Source: an uncultured Lachnospiraceae bacterium
GTDB lineage: Bacteria > Bacillota > Clostridia > Lachnospirales > Lachnospiraceae
DNA length: 64,000 nucleotides
Reading direction: 5' to 3'
NCBI GenBank assembly: GCA_934339135.1
Contig: CAKRHP010000007.1
Span: forward strand, 62,001 to 126,000
Shown: one piece after another, positions 30,766 to 39,725 of the stretch
How the letters are laid out: each line of letters opens with the position of its first letter
Numbering within the stretch: position 1 is the stretch's first letter
Notes under the pieces: generated by a model
The model's input: the letters and a program-made list of their open reading frames with translations, nothing else
Database searches by the model: none
Told to the model about the DNA's origin: nothing
Program-made: the position numbers and the translations under genes

Positions 30766-33198
30766 CTATCTATCCCAAAAGTCGGATAGATATTTTTCCA
30801 TGGAGTCTGCGGTGACGACATCATAAGGAAACCACTCTCTTGGAAATAAAGACTGATAGCTGTTTTGCAGAAAACGCTCATCCAGCAAAAGGATGGCACC
30901 CCGGTCGGAGTCGGTACGGATCACACGCCCGGCGGCCTGCAGAACTTTATTCATACCCGGGTACTGGTACGCATAGTTGAAACCGGTACCCTTTTTTTCG
31001 TCAAAATAATTCCGGAAAAGCTCATTTTGTGTACATACCATAGGAAGTCCTGTGCCAACGATCACGGCACCGATCAGTCGGCTGTCCTTCAGGTCGATTC
31101 CCTCTCCGAAGATACCGCCCATCACACAGAGACCAATGGTGGTTTTTGCTGGTGTGTCCTCAAAATGGGATAGGAATTCTTCCCGTTTCTTTTCGCTCAT
31201 GGAAGTTTCCTGTACATAAACATTAACGCATTCCTGACAATAAAAGGAGCTTTCGATATAACTCCGGATGTCCTCCAACATACGGTAGGATGGAAAAAAG
31301 ATCAGATAATTTCCGGTCTTTGCCTGAATGAAACGTAAAATATAATTGCTAATGTGCTGATATTCCGCCGGGGTACGTCTGGTATATTTGGTGCTTACGT
31401 CTCTGGCGATCATCAGAAGGCGGTTGGAGGAGGAAAACGGGGATGGAGCATAAATGGCGTAGTCATCTTCTCTGCCTGCCAGCTGGTCCCGGTAATATTG
31501 CACCGGAAGCAGCGTTGCCGAAAAGAAGACGGCGCAGCGGCCACGTTTCAGATAACTGTCCAGATTGCCGGAGGGGTCCATGCATTGCAGATGGAGATAG
31601 AACGCTCCGGCAGGATCATAATCTCCGTAAATAATATATTTTTCATCTAATGTCTCGTAAACCGTCAAAAAATACCGCAGCTCAAAATAAAATGCCAGAA
31701 CCTCCTCTCTTGCATCGCTGTCCAGAGGCAGCGCAGCCGGCTCTCCGGGTGTAATGTCAGGAAGTGCTGTATAATCTCCGGAGTCCGTACGGCTGTGAAG
31801 ATATTCTTCCAGCAGAGAGGAGAGGCGAAGTGCTTTCATGACAAATGGTTCGATCTCGATAGAATCGTAAATCTTTCGTTCCTCGCATTCCCGTTTTAAT
31901 TCCAGAAGTTCTTTGTTGCAGCGTTCCAGACTCCGGGCAATTTTGCGGGAGTGGATTGTCATGATCTTTTTGATCTTGAGAAAATCCTCCTTGATCAGCG
32001 TCGAAGAGTACATTTCACGGGCGCGGTCCACCAGATTGTGCGCCTCGTCGATCAGGAAAATATAAGGATTTTCTGTCTCCTGGGCAAAGAAACGTTTCAG
32101 ACATGCCGTAGGATCAAAGGCATAATTGTAGTCTCCGATGATGGCATCGCACCAGGTACTCACATCCAGACTCATCTCGAAAGGACAGACAGTATGCTTC
32201 TCGGCATAGGAGAGGATCGTATCCCGCGAGATAGAATCCTCGTGGGTCAGCAGATCGTACACGGCATCATTGACCCGGTCAAAATGACCCAAGGCTCTGG
32301 GGCATGCCTGGGGATTACACTGGGGTTTATCTAAGATACAGATCTTTTCCTTGGCGGTCAATGTAATGAATTTGAGCCGCATCCCCTGTGTCGCAAGGAG
32401 AGTAAAGGACTCCTGGGCAACGGTTCTGGTAATGGTCTTGGCGGTGAGATAAAAGATTTTTTCGGTGATCCCTTCGCCAATGGATTTAACGGCAGGGAAT
32501 ACGGTGGAAATTGTCTTACCTACTCCGGTAGGAGCTTCGATGTAGAGGCGTTTCCTTCGAAGAATACTTTGATAGACCCCTTTGACGAGAGTCTGCTGTC
32601 CCTCACGGTAATCAAAGGGAAAGTCTAAGCCACGGATCGTGCGGTTGCGTTCCTCCTGCCATTTAATCTCCCAGGCAGCCCATTTGGCATACTCCTGTAC
32701 CAGATCCAGAAACCAGTTTTCAATCTCCCGGAAGGAAATACGCTCCTCAAAAATGCGCACCTCCTCTGTGGGAATATGGCAGTAGGTCATCTGAATCCCG
32801 ATATCCTTGAGTTTGTTTTCCTTTGCATAGATGTAGCCGTAGCACATCGCCTGCGCCTTGTGGACCGGAACCGGCTCCTTCAGACGGGAGACATGGCGGT
32901 AGATTCCCTTGATCTCATCAATGGTCATACCACTGCCGTCCTTTGCCGGAAAAATGCCGTCGGCGCGTCCCTCTACGGTGATTTCAAGGGAAACATCATC
33001 GTAGGTAACCGGCACCGTGATTGCTAAAGGAACCTCCGGCAGATAGGTGGATCCCATGCGTTTCTGGAGTTTTTTGTGGATCCGCGTACCCTCCTGCATG
33101 GCATCGGGATCCGCCAGTCCGCTTTCGGAGGCAACGATATCCCCGCTTCGCAGAATAAACTCTACGAGGTTACGTACGGAAACTTTGACGCAGTGCAC
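30766..33198 (-). CDS. PD-(D/E)XK nuclease-DinG/Rad3-type helicase fusion
   Basis: The 810-residue protein joins a RecB/Cas4-like nuclease module (about 1-180) to a superfamily 2 DEAD2 helicase. Nuclease residues appear as His41, Asp80 (RADGIF), Glu95 and Lys97 (IDEIKG) and the HKAQAMCYGY motif. The helicase has Walker A APTGVGKT, an iron-sulfur Cys cluster region (EKICILDKPQCNPQACPR, VCPFEM), DEAH (LIDEAHNLVDR) and motif VI (QAAGRVIRTDSD). Start is GTG 33198, 7 bases after AGGAGG. Related helicases act in DNA repair; the nuclease fusion also occurs in predicted defence genes. It converges on the signalling run and follows the Mrr gene. Confidence 0.88.
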   Translation of the reverse strand: MHCVKVSVRNLVEFILRSGDIVASESGLADPDAMQEGTRIHKKLQKRMGSTYLPEVPLAITVPVTYDDVSLEITVEGRADGIFPAKDGSGMTIDEIKGIYRHVSRLKEPVPVHKAQAMCYGYIYAKENKLKDIGIQMTYCHIPTEEVRIFEERISFREIENWFLDLVQEYAKWAAWEIKWQEERNRTIRGLDFPFDYREGQQTLVKGVYQSILRRKRLYIEAPTGVGKTISTVFPAVKSIGEGITEKIFYLTAKTITRTVAQESFTLLATQGMRLKFITLTAKEKICILDKPQCNPQACPRALGHFDRVNDAVYDLLTHEDSISRDTILSYAEKHTVCPFEMSLDVSTWCDAIIGDYNYAFDPTACLKRFFAQETENPYIFLIDEAHNLVDRAREMYSSTLIKEDFLKIKKIMTIHSRKIARSLERCNKELLELKRECEERKIYDSIEIEPFVMKALRLSSLLEEYLHSRTDSGDYTALPDITPGEPAALPLDSDAREEVLAFYFELRYFLTVYETLDEKYIIYGDYDPAGAFYLHLQCMDPSGNLDSYLKRGRCAVFFSATLLPVQYYRDQLAGREDDYAIYAPSPFSSSNRLLMIARDVSTKYTRRTPAEYQHISNYILRFIQAKTGNYLIFFPSYRMLEDIRSYIESSFYCQECVNVYVQETSMSEKKREEFLSHFEDTPAKTTIGLCVMGGIFGEGIDLKDSRLIGAVIVGTGLPMVCTQNELFRNYFDEKKGTGFNYAYQYPGMNKVLQAAGRVIRTDSDRGAILLLDERFLQNSYQSLFPREWFPYDVVTADSMEKYLSDFWDR

Positions 33199-33247
33199 AG
33201 GAATCCCTCCTTTCTTAATGTATAGGAAAATGCCCGTTTTGCCCTTT

Positions 33248-33802
33248 TTACAGCATCTTCTCCAGCATATCACGATCCCAGAGAACAACCCCGATCTTGT
33301 CTGCCAGCTTACGGGCGGCAGGGGTAAAATATTGGTTTGTCAGAACCATAGCGACATGACATTCATAAAATGCGCGGCCCGCATACACCTGCTGGACCGC
33401 TTCAATGCCCACATCATAGTTGTACCGCTTGCACTGGATCGCAAAAGAGATGCCGTCCCGGTAAGCCAGCACATCTACACCGAAATCGCCGCTTGCCTTG
33501 GTGCTCTCTGCCAGTTCAAAGCCGTTGGAGGCGAGAATGTCACAGGTCAGGGCCTCAAAATCCACGCCGGAGATATCGTCCAGATCCGTCAGGGACCAGT
33601 CTCCGCGGATGTAGTGGCTGCGGGAACGAAACAGAGAATGGATCTTGCATAAGCAAAAGATCATAAAGAGAAGTCCTGCGCAGAGTGCCGGGGCGAAAAA
33701 GTCCCGGGGTGCCCCAAGAAACAGAAATACAAGTCCCACGGGAATCAGAGCAGAAAGCATGCCCCAGAGAAATATATATAAAGTCAGTCGTTTGTGTCTC
33801 AT
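33248..33802 (-). CDS. Membrane-anchored Mrr-type nuclease domain protein
   Basis: The 184-residue protein has two N-terminal membrane helices (about 8-28 and 38-55). A restriction-endonuclease-like Mrr_cat domain follows (75-184). The PD-(D/E)XK signature is intact: ASGDFGVDVLAYRDG with Asp, then FAIQCKRYNYDVG with the Q-x-K pair, and QVYAGRAFYECHVAMVLTN. Such membrane-tethered Mrr proteins are thought to cut foreign or modified DNA. The helicase-nuclease gene starts 49 bases downstream on the same strand, so the two are probably co-transcribed. GAGG lies 7 bases before the ATG. Confidence 0.85.
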   Translation of the reverse strand: MRHKRLTLYIFLWGMLSALIPVGLVFLFLGAPRDFFAPALCAGLLFMIFCLCKIHSLFRSRSHYIRGDWSLTDLDDISGVDFEALTCDILASNGFELAESTKASGDFGVDVLAYRDGISFAIQCKRYNYDVGIEAVQQVYAGRAFYECHVAMVLTNQYFTPAARKLADKIGVVLWDRDMLEKML

Positions 33803-34013
33803 GAAAATCCTCGTTTCTGATGGTTTATCGCAAAGAACCGGATGGTTCTATCCTATTTACAGAATGTTTGTTCGGTAAAGAATATATTACAGGATGAACG
33901 GGAAAAAAGCAAGAACGGAAAAAGTGAAAAAAACGGAAAGATTCCGTGACCATGCATGTGATACACTATTCCTGCAGCTTGTTGCAGAAGGAAAAAATAA
34001 GGAGGAATTAGTT

Positions 34014-35849
34014 ATGAAACGAGGTTACAAGGCAATCGCAGTGACGCTCAGCATGGTACTGGCAGCAACCGGTATTATGGCGGGAAGTCCTGCAAAAAGC
34101 GAGGCCAAAGCCAAAATTAAGCTGAACAAGAAAAAGGTGACATTGACCGTAGGAAAGAGCGTTAAGCTCAAGCTCAAAGGCACCGGCAAAAAGGCAAAGT
34201 GGTCATCCAGCAATGAAAATGTTGCAATGGTAAGCAGCAGTGGCAAGGTTATGGCGTTGAAGGCAGGAAAAACCAAAATCACAGCCAAGATCAAGAAAAA
34301 GAAATATTCCTGCAATGTAACCGTTAAAAAGAAGGCAGCAAAAACACCGGAGGAAACAGCAAGAGTAACACCAACAAGAATGCCGGCTTTTGTTCAGACA
34401 CCGGTACCTGTAACGCCGGGAAAGACAACAAATGCACCGGCCGCCACAAAGAACCCGGCAGGAACAGGAAAGCCATCCGTTTCCGGGAATCCGGCAGAAA
34501 CAAAGGCACCGGTAAAACCGGGTACTCCGGACGATCCGGAAGAGACGAAAGCACCGGAGAAGCCAGAGGAGACAAAGGCACCGGCAGAAAGCGATGAGCC
34601 GGAGGAGACAAAGGCACCGGTTAAGCCGAGAGTGGTATATCAGTTTGTCGGTAAAGTGACAGGCTGGGCGGGACCGGATACCTATCCATCTTCCAAGGAT
34701 CATGAGCAGGGAGACGGCGAATCCAACTCCGTGAATGAGAGCCTTACAAACATCAAGGTAGGACTCGGCAGCTATAAGTGTGGTCTTGAGCTTATGAATA
34801 AATACAGTGACAACTTTACCGGAGCATCCAATGAGCTGTCACAGATCATTAAGGGAATGACAGATCCTGTCATCTGTGTAACATTGGAAAACGGTGGCAC
34901 CGCATCCGCTTATAACTGGTATGATGAGCTGAAATGCCCAAGTGGACAGGAAGTATCTCTGACCCAGGAATTCCTGAGAAATGAGTACGTTGGTCTGTTC
35001 GGAAATGATGATACCATCACAAAGGTAGAGATCTATGACCGCGCTGCTGCAGTAGTAGAGCCGGAGCAGCCGGATGAGACAGCGGAGCCGGAGAATCCAT
35101 CTGATCCGGATCAGACCAAGAAGCCGGAGAAGACAGCGGCACCGGAAAATCCATCCCAGCCGAATGAGAGCTATACGCCGGATATTCCGGTTGTTACACC
35201 GGGAACGACGGATGTGGATAATGAAGTGCTTGCAAGTAATATGAAGGCAAGTCTTCAGAAATTGTCAACGGGTCAGATACTGCTGAAGGTGGTCAATAAT
35301 AATGATGTTACAGTGAATTATTTTACGGTGATCGTTACCTGGAAGGATGCACAGGGAAATGCATTGACATATCATTACGCTTCAATTGGGTATTATCTGG
35401 AAAAGGATGGATTGTACTATGACATGGTATATCTTGAGAGCGATGATGATGAAGATAAAATAGATGTGTCGAAGAGTGAGATTAGTATCGAGGTAGATCA
35501 AAAAACATATATAGAGAAGCTATCTCCATTAACATCAAAAATAACAGTAACCAGCCAGAAAACGGTTGACGAATATGGAGTCAGCCGGATTGATTTTGAA
35601 ATCAAAAATAATGATTCGAAAGATGCAAGAATAAGGTTGGTAGCTCTGTATAAGGATGCACAGGGAAATGTGATTGGAGCAGGATGGGAAAGGCATGGAT
35701 GGGGAGATCATAGGTTTGAAGCAGGAGGAACTGTTGGCGACGGTGAATATTTTTTTGTTCCATATTGTGACGAGAATACTGATGAGCAAATCGACTTTGC
35801 ATCCTATGAAATTTATATCAATGGATTTTTGTATGATTCAGAAAGTTAA
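34014..35849 (+). CDS. Secreted Big_2/Ig-like protein with Pro-Glu-Thr linkers
   Basis: The 611-residue exported protein has a signal peptide (1-30), then a very basic Big_2 domain (about 33-105: KKKVTLTVGKSVKLKLKG, WSSSNENVAMVSSSGKVMAL). A linker of ETKAP/PEETKAPVKP repeats follows. A domain of unknown type covers about 205-345 (FVGKVTGWAGPDTYPS). A second Pro/Glu linker leads to a C-terminal beta domain with two similar segments (VTWKDAQGNAL and ALYKDAQGNVI). No LPxTG motif or other anchor is visible. The start has AAGGAGGAATTAGTT upstream; an open frame extends 40 codons earlier without a ribosome site. Probable surface or matrix protein of unknown ligand. Confidence 0.8.
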   Translation: MKRGYKAIAVTLSMVLAATGIMAGSPAKSEAKAKIKLNKKKVTLTVGKSVKLKLKGTGKKAKWSSSNENVAMVSSSGKVMALKAGKTKITAKIKKKKYSCNVTVKKKAAKTPEETARVTPTRMPAFVQTPVPVTPGKTTNAPAATKNPAGTGKPSVSGNPAETKAPVKPGTPDDPEETKAPEKPEETKAPAESDEPEETKAPVKPRVVYQFVGKVTGWAGPDTYPSSKDHEQGDGESNSVNESLTNIKVGLGSYKCGLELMNKYSDNFTGASNELSQIIKGMTDPVICVTLENGGTASAYNWYDELKCPSGQEVSLTQEFLRNEYVGLFGNDDTITKVEIYDRAAAVVEPEQPDETAEPENPSDPDQTKKPEKTAAPENPSQPNESYTPDIPVVTPGTTDVDNEVLASNMKASLQKLSTGQILLKVVNNNDVTVNYFTVIVTWKDAQGNALTYHYASIGYYLEKDGLYYDMVYLESDDDEDKIDVSKSEISIEVDQKTYIEKLSPLTSKITVTSQKTVDEYGVSRIDFEIKNNDSKDARIRLVALYKDAQGNVIGAGWERHGWGDHRFEAGGTVGDGEYFFVPYCDENTDEQIDFASYEIYINGFLYDSES

Positions 35850-35912
35850 ATGGTCCGGCAGTCTGTAATTTTCGCAGATAATATGGACATAATATAAGGA
35901 ACCTTTTTAAGG

Positions 35913-35940
35913 GCGCATATCGAATTGTTTCGGTATGCGC
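35913..35940 (+). terminator. Hairpin after the Big_2 protein gene
   Basis: A 12-bp stem with one G-T pair (35913-35924 with 35929-35940) and a 4-base loop lies 63 bases past the stop codon. No good T run follows, so terminator function is likely but not certain. Confidence 0.6.
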
Positions 35941-36024
35941 TCAAATTATGCCACAAATAATCAGATATTCTGCTTTTGTAGCTGGTACAGGCGGGGAGTT
36001 ATGATCTCTTTGGGTGTTTCCTGT

Positions 36025-36053
36025 TTGACAGGGGGATGACAGGAGAGTATAAT
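36025..36053 (+). promoter_or_regulatory. Consensus sigma-A promoter of the first AAA+ ATPase gene
   Basis: TTGACA (36025-36030) and TATAAT (36048-36053) have exactly 17 bases between them. The last base of the -10 box is the first base of the long inverted repeat. Confidence 0.88.
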
Positions 36054-36108
36054 TTAATTCAGAATCATTTCATTCAAAATGATTTGAATGAAATGATTCT
36101 GAATTAAA
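36053..36108. repeat. Perfect 26-bp inverted repeat at the ATPase transcription start
   Basis: Arms 36053-36078 and 36083-36108 are exact complements around a 4-base centre (ATGA). The repeat begins at the -10 box, spans the expected start near 36060 and ends 29 bases before the ATPase start codon. It could be a very long operator or fold as an approximately 19-bp hairpin at the 5' end of the mRNA. No T run follows, so it is not a terminator. Confidence 0.9.
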
Positions 36109-36137
36109 GTGGAAAATCGATGAGAGGGGTGAAGCGG

Positions 36138-37568
36138 ATGTTTATAGGCAGAGAAAAGGAAATGGCGGCATTAAATGAATATTATCATGCGGCAGGTTTT
36201 CAGATGACCATTATGTATGGACGCCGCCGGATTGGTAAATCGACGTTGATCATGGAGTTTATAAGAGACAAAAAGTACATTTATTATACGGCAACAAGAG
36301 TAGGAAAGCAGCGTAATCTGGAGCTTCTCACCCGTCAGATGCTGGAAGTGCTGGAGCCGGGGATGAATAAGGCATCTTTTACGGATCTGGAGGATCTCTT
36401 TGACTTTTTTACCACAAAGCTTGATGACAAAGAGAGTGGGAAAAAGCTGATTTTTGTGATCGATGAGCTTCCTTATTGGGCGGAAAAGGATGACGGTCTT
36501 TTGTCCACCTTGCAAAAGTACATTGATAATGAATGGGCGGACAAGAACCTATATATTATCCTTTGTGGTTCGGCACTGAGCTTTATGGAGGATAAGGTAC
36601 TCAGCGAGAAAAGTCCGTTGTTTGGACGGAGAGATTCCCAGATCAAGCTGGAAGCGTTTAACTATCTGGAGTCTGCGTTGTTTGTACCTTCCTATACAAA
36701 CGAGGAGAAGGCTGTCTGTTACGGGGTGACAGGCGGTGTTGCCAAATATCTTTCCATGATCGATCCGGAGAAGAGTCTGGATGAGAATATTAAGAAGCTT
36801 TTCTTCCGGACCGACGGATATTTGTATGATGAGACGCGCAACTTCCTGACACAGGAGTTCGCGGATATTACATTGGTCAATAATGTGATTGAGCAGATCG
36901 CGGCAGGCGAGGGAACGGTCAATGTGATCGCAGATAAGGTGCATGAGCGGGAAACTACGATATTATATTCCTTAAATAAGCTGATCAGCGTAGGGCTTGT
37001 GGAGAAAAGACGCTGCATTACCGAAGAGAAAAATAAAAGAAAGACAAAATACGTTTTAAAGGATTCCATGTTTAAATTCTGGTATGAGTTTATTCCAAAA
37101 GCGTGCAGTGTCATAGAAATGGGACAGGGAGAGCTTTATTATGACAGAGCGGTAAAGCCGCAGATTCACACGTTTATGGGAAAGATTTTTGAAGAAATGT
37201 GCCGGTATTATACCCTCAAAGAAGGAATCGCAGGGAAATTTAACTGCTTTCTGACAGAGACGGGAACATGGTGGGGGACGGAGGTGATTGTGGATGAGCA
37301 GAGAGGTAAAACAACCCGGCAGGCGGATATTGATGTGGTAGGTTTGTCTGCCATAGATAAGGTGATGGTTGTGGGAGAATGCAAGTTTAAGAATGAAAAA
37401 ATAGATAAGACCATTTACGAAACTCTGGTCAGAAGAAGCAAAGCGATTCCGGCAAAGTACCGCATCACCAGATACTTATTCTTTTCGTTGAGTGGATATA
37501 CGAAATGGTTTGATGAGATTGACCGGAATGAGGTCTGCCTGTTTACGCTGGACGATCTGTACCGGTAG
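36138..37568 (+). CDS. AAA+ ATPase with DUF234 nuclease-like C-terminus
   Basis: The 476-residue protein belongs to the archaeal-type ATPase/DUF234 family (COG1672-like). Walker A is GRRRIGKST (28-36), Walker B is LIFVIDELPY, and a sensor-like ILCGSALSFM follows. A winged-helix region (TTILYSLNKLISVGLVEKRR) leads to a PD-(D/E)XK-like C-terminal fold (RQADIDVVG, VVGECKF). Members are abundant in gut clostridia and archaea, and their function is unsettled. ATG 36138 is chosen because AGGGG lies upstream at good spacing; an ATG at 36120 precedes that site. Confidence 0.88.
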   Translation: MFIGREKEMAALNEYYHAAGFQMTIMYGRRRIGKSTLIMEFIRDKKYIYYTATRVGKQRNLELLTRQMLEVLEPGMNKASFTDLEDLFDFFTTKLDDKESGKKLIFVIDELPYWAEKDDGLLSTLQKYIDNEWADKNLYIILCGSALSFMEDKVLSEKSPLFGRRDSQIKLEAFNYLESALFVPSYTNEEKAVCYGVTGGVAKYLSMIDPEKSLDENIKKLFFRTDGYLYDETRNFLTQEFADITLVNNVIEQIAAGEGTVNVIADKVHERETTILYSLNKLISVGLVEKRRCITEEKNKRKTKYVLKDSMFKFWYEFIPKACSVIEMGQGELYYDRAVKPQIHTFMGKIFEEMCRYYTLKEGIAGKFNCFLTETGTWWGTEVIVDEQRGKTTRQADIDVVGLSAIDKVMVVGECKFKNEKIDKTIYETLVRRSKAIPAKYRITRYLFFSLSGYTKWFDEIDRNEVCLFTLDDLYR

Positions 37569-37638
37569 ATTGCCGGTTTAAAAGACAGATGCATGGCGGG
37601 TTTGCCGCGTACAGGCACAGAAAGGAAGGGACAGTATC

Positions 37639-38190
37639 ATGGATTATTTATCACATAATATTGCAGTCAATTTAAAACGGATCCGCACCTCGAAGGGCAT
37701 GAGCCTGGATGTGGTGGCGGAGCAGACCGGGGTCAGCAAAAGTATGCTGGCGCAGATCGAGCGCGGGACGGCAAATCCATCCATCGGTGTGCTGGGCAAG
37801 ATCGTCAGCGGTCTCCGGCTAAGCTTTGATGAGCTGATCCAGACGCCGCCCCTCGATTCGTATCTGGTGAGAGTGGAGGAAACCCTTCCGATTAAAGAGA
37901 ATCCGGGTCAGTACCGGGTGTGGAACTGCTTTCCCATTGAGGACAATAATACCGTGGAGATTTACCGGATCGATATCCTGCCGGGAGGTGTTTACAGCAG
38001 CGGCAGCCATGGAGAGCGGACCAGAGAATATGTTACGGTGATGGATGGCGAGCTGGTGGTGGAGCTTGCGGACGGGGAGCACGTGATCACGAAAGCGGAT
38101 GCTTTTCGTTTCGAATCGGATCAGCCCCACTGGTATCGCAACCGGGGAGAGGAGAAAGTGCGGTTTATGACCTTCTTTGTGGTGTATTAA
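37639..38190 (+). CDS. XRE-cupin transcriptional regulator
   Basis: The 183-residue protein has an N-terminal Cro/CI helix-turn-helix (LKRIRTSKGMSLDVVAEQTG, VSKSMLAQIERGTANPSI). The C-terminal cupin barrel (about 100-183) contains LPGGVYSSGSHGERTREYV and QPHWYRNRG. This is the PuuR/SutR-like class in which the cupin binds a small molecule. Regulators of this type often control amine or amino-acid catabolism. The aminotransferase, permease and dehydrogenase downstream make good targets. An internal promoter and terminator separate it from them. GAAAGGAAGGGA precedes the ATG. Confidence 0.9.
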   Translation: MDYLSHNIAVNLKRIRTSKGMSLDVVAEQTGVSKSMLAQIERGTANPSIGVLGKIVSGLRLSFDELIQTPPLDSYLVRVEETLPIKENPGQYRVWNCFPIEDNNTVEIYRIDILPGGVYSSGSHGERTREYVTVMDGELVVELADGEHVITKADAFRFESDQPHWYRNRGEEKVRFMTFFVVY

Positions 38191-38319
38191 GGAGGTTGGG
38201 GGCGGTTCACTCTGATATCATCATATCACCCGGATGGGTAAGATATGACACTCCGAGAGTACATATTGTACAATATAATGCACAAAAGAAAATAAACCAA
38301 ACTTTTTTATATATTGCTA

Positions 38320-38348
38320 TTGACAAGACACAGGCATCGTGGTATTTT
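38320..38348 (+). promoter_or_regulatory. Promoter of the aminotransferase operon
   Basis: TTGACA (38320-38325) and TATTTT (38343-38348) are separated by 17 bases. The resulting transcript would begin near 38355 with a leader of about 135 bases before the aminotransferase start. Confidence 0.75.
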
Positions 38349-38351
38349 AAT

Positions 38352-38387
38352 GGTGTCCAATATAAAGGACATCAGATGTACGACATC
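38352..38387 (+). promoter_or_regulatory. Overlapping inverted repeats at the aminotransferase promoter
   Basis: GGTGTCC (38352-38358) pairs with GGACATC (38367-38373), and GATGT (38375-38379) pairs with ACATC (38383-38387). ACATC and GATGT can also pair around one A (38369-38379). They lie at and just after the transcription start. They could be operator half-sites for the XRE-cupin protein or hairpins of a short regulatory leader. Confidence 0.5.
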
Positions 38388-38420
38388 AAACAAAACTTTA
38401 TCACATATCATACATGCAAC

Positions 38421-38466
38421 AAAGGCGTTGTGGTTTTCGATTTTTGGAAAACCCGGCGCTTTTTTT
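38421..38466 (+). terminator. Terminator inside the aminotransferase 5' leader
   Basis: GCGTTG (38425-38430) pairs with CGGCGC (38454-38459) and GGTTTTC (38432-38438) with GAAAACC (38447-38453), with a one-base bulge, then seven Ts. It sits about 25 bases before the start codon, downstream of the operon promoter. It can therefore act as an attenuator, or simply end readthrough from upstream. Confidence 0.8.
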
Positions 38467-38490
38467 GTATTCTCAAAGGAGGATTTTATT

Positions 38491-39708
38491 ATGAAATTAA
38501 AGGACACAGGACTTACCAAGGAGCAGCTGAAGGAAAAAGTAAATAAATATATGATCGAGACATATGAGCGTTTTGATTTTATTGCAGAGACGGCAAAGGA
38601 TATGTATATGTACGATGAAAATGGAACACCGTATCTTGATTTTTATGCAGGTATCGCCGTAAACAGTGCCGGTAACTGTAATGAAAAGGTGGTTGCAGCG
38701 ATTCAGGATCAGGCAAAGGATATTATTCATACGTTCAACTATCCTTACACTGTGCCACAGGCTCTGCTGGCAGAAAAGATCTGTACCACGATCGGAATGG
38801 ACAAGATCTTCTTCCAGAACTCCGGTACCGAGGCAAATGAGGCAATGATCAAGATGGCGAGAAAATACGGCGTCGAGAAATATGGTCCGAATAAATACAA
38901 TATCGTAACCGCAAAGATGTCCTTCCATGGACGTACCTTTGGTGCCATGAGTGCTACCGGCCAGCCGGACAATGCATGTCAGATCGGCTTTGGTAATATG
39001 ACACCGGGCTTTTCATATGCTGATTACAATGATCTGGAGTCCTTCAAAGCTGCAGTAACGGACGATACCATCGGTATTATGATCGAACCGGTACAGGGCG
39101 AGGGCGGTGTTAACCCGGCGACACCGGAGTTTATGACAGGACTTCGTAAGCTCTGTGATGAGAAGGGAATACTTCTGCTGCTGGATGAGGTTCAGACCGG
39201 ATGGTGCAGAACCGGTGCGGTTATGTCCTATATGAACTATGGTGTAAAGCCGGATATCGTTTCTATGGCAAAGGCAATGGGCGGCGGAATGCCGATCGGT
39301 GCCATCTGTGCAACGGCTGAGGTGGCAAAGGCATTTACTCCGGGCTCCCACGGTACCACATACGGTGGTCATCCGGTAGCATGTGCCGCTTCTCTGGCGC
39401 AGATCGGAGAGCTTCTTGACCGTGACCTGGCAGGCAATGCCAAGAAGATGGGTGCTTACTTTATGGATAAGCTGAAAACTCTTCCTCATGTAAAGGAAGT
39501 ACGTGGACAGGGACTTTTGGTTGGTGTGGAGTTCGATGATACCATCAGCGGTGTCGATGTAAAGCATAAGTGCTTTGACAAGAAGCTTCTGATCACAGCC
39601 ATCGGTGCCCATATCATTCGAATGGTACCGCCATTGATCCTGACAGAAGAGGATTGTGACAAGGCTTACGAGATCATCAAGGAGTCTGTAGAGGAATTAG
39701 CCGATTAA
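38491..39708 (+). CDS. Class III PLP-dependent aminotransferase (ArgD/GABA-type)
   Basis: The 405-residue aminotransferase resembles acetylornithine/4-aminobutyrate transaminases. PLP residues are visible: Ser-Gly-Thr in FFQNSGTEANEAM, Asp232 (LLLDEVQTGW) and the Schiff-base Lys261 (SMAKAMGGGMP). The length is normal. No other arginine-biosynthesis gene is nearby. Instead a permease and an iron alcohol dehydrogenase follow. This favours catabolism of an omega-amine such as GABA, giving a semialdehyde that the dehydrogenase would reduce; the substrate is inference. AAAGGAGG lies just before the ATG. The next gene starts 17 bases on. Confidence 0.85.
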   Translation: MKLKDTGLTKEQLKEKVNKYMIETYERFDFIAETAKDMYMYDENGTPYLDFYAGIAVNSAGNCNEKVVAAIQDQAKDIIHTFNYPYTVPQALLAEKICTTIGMDKIFFQNSGTEANEAMIKMARKYGVEKYGPNKYNIVTAKMSFHGRTFGAMSATGQPDNACQIGFGNMTPGFSYADYNDLESFKAAVTDDTIGIMIEPVQGEGGVNPATPEFMTGLRKLCDEKGILLLLDEVQTGWCRTGAVMSYMNYGVKPDIVSMAKAMGGGMPIGAICATAEVAKAFTPGSHGTTYGGHPVACAASLAQIGELLDRDLAGNAKKMGAYFMDKLKTLPHVKEVRGQGLLVGVEFDDTISGVDVKHKCFDKKLLITAIGAHIIRMVPPLILTEEDCDKAYEIIKESVEELAD

Positions 39709-39725
39709 GCCGGGAGGTAGTAAAT

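Noticed and set aside
38196..38546. A 116-codon frame in the aminotransferase leader
   Set aside because: Its TTG start abuts GGAGG, and it runs through the leader terminator into the aminotransferase gene in another frame.
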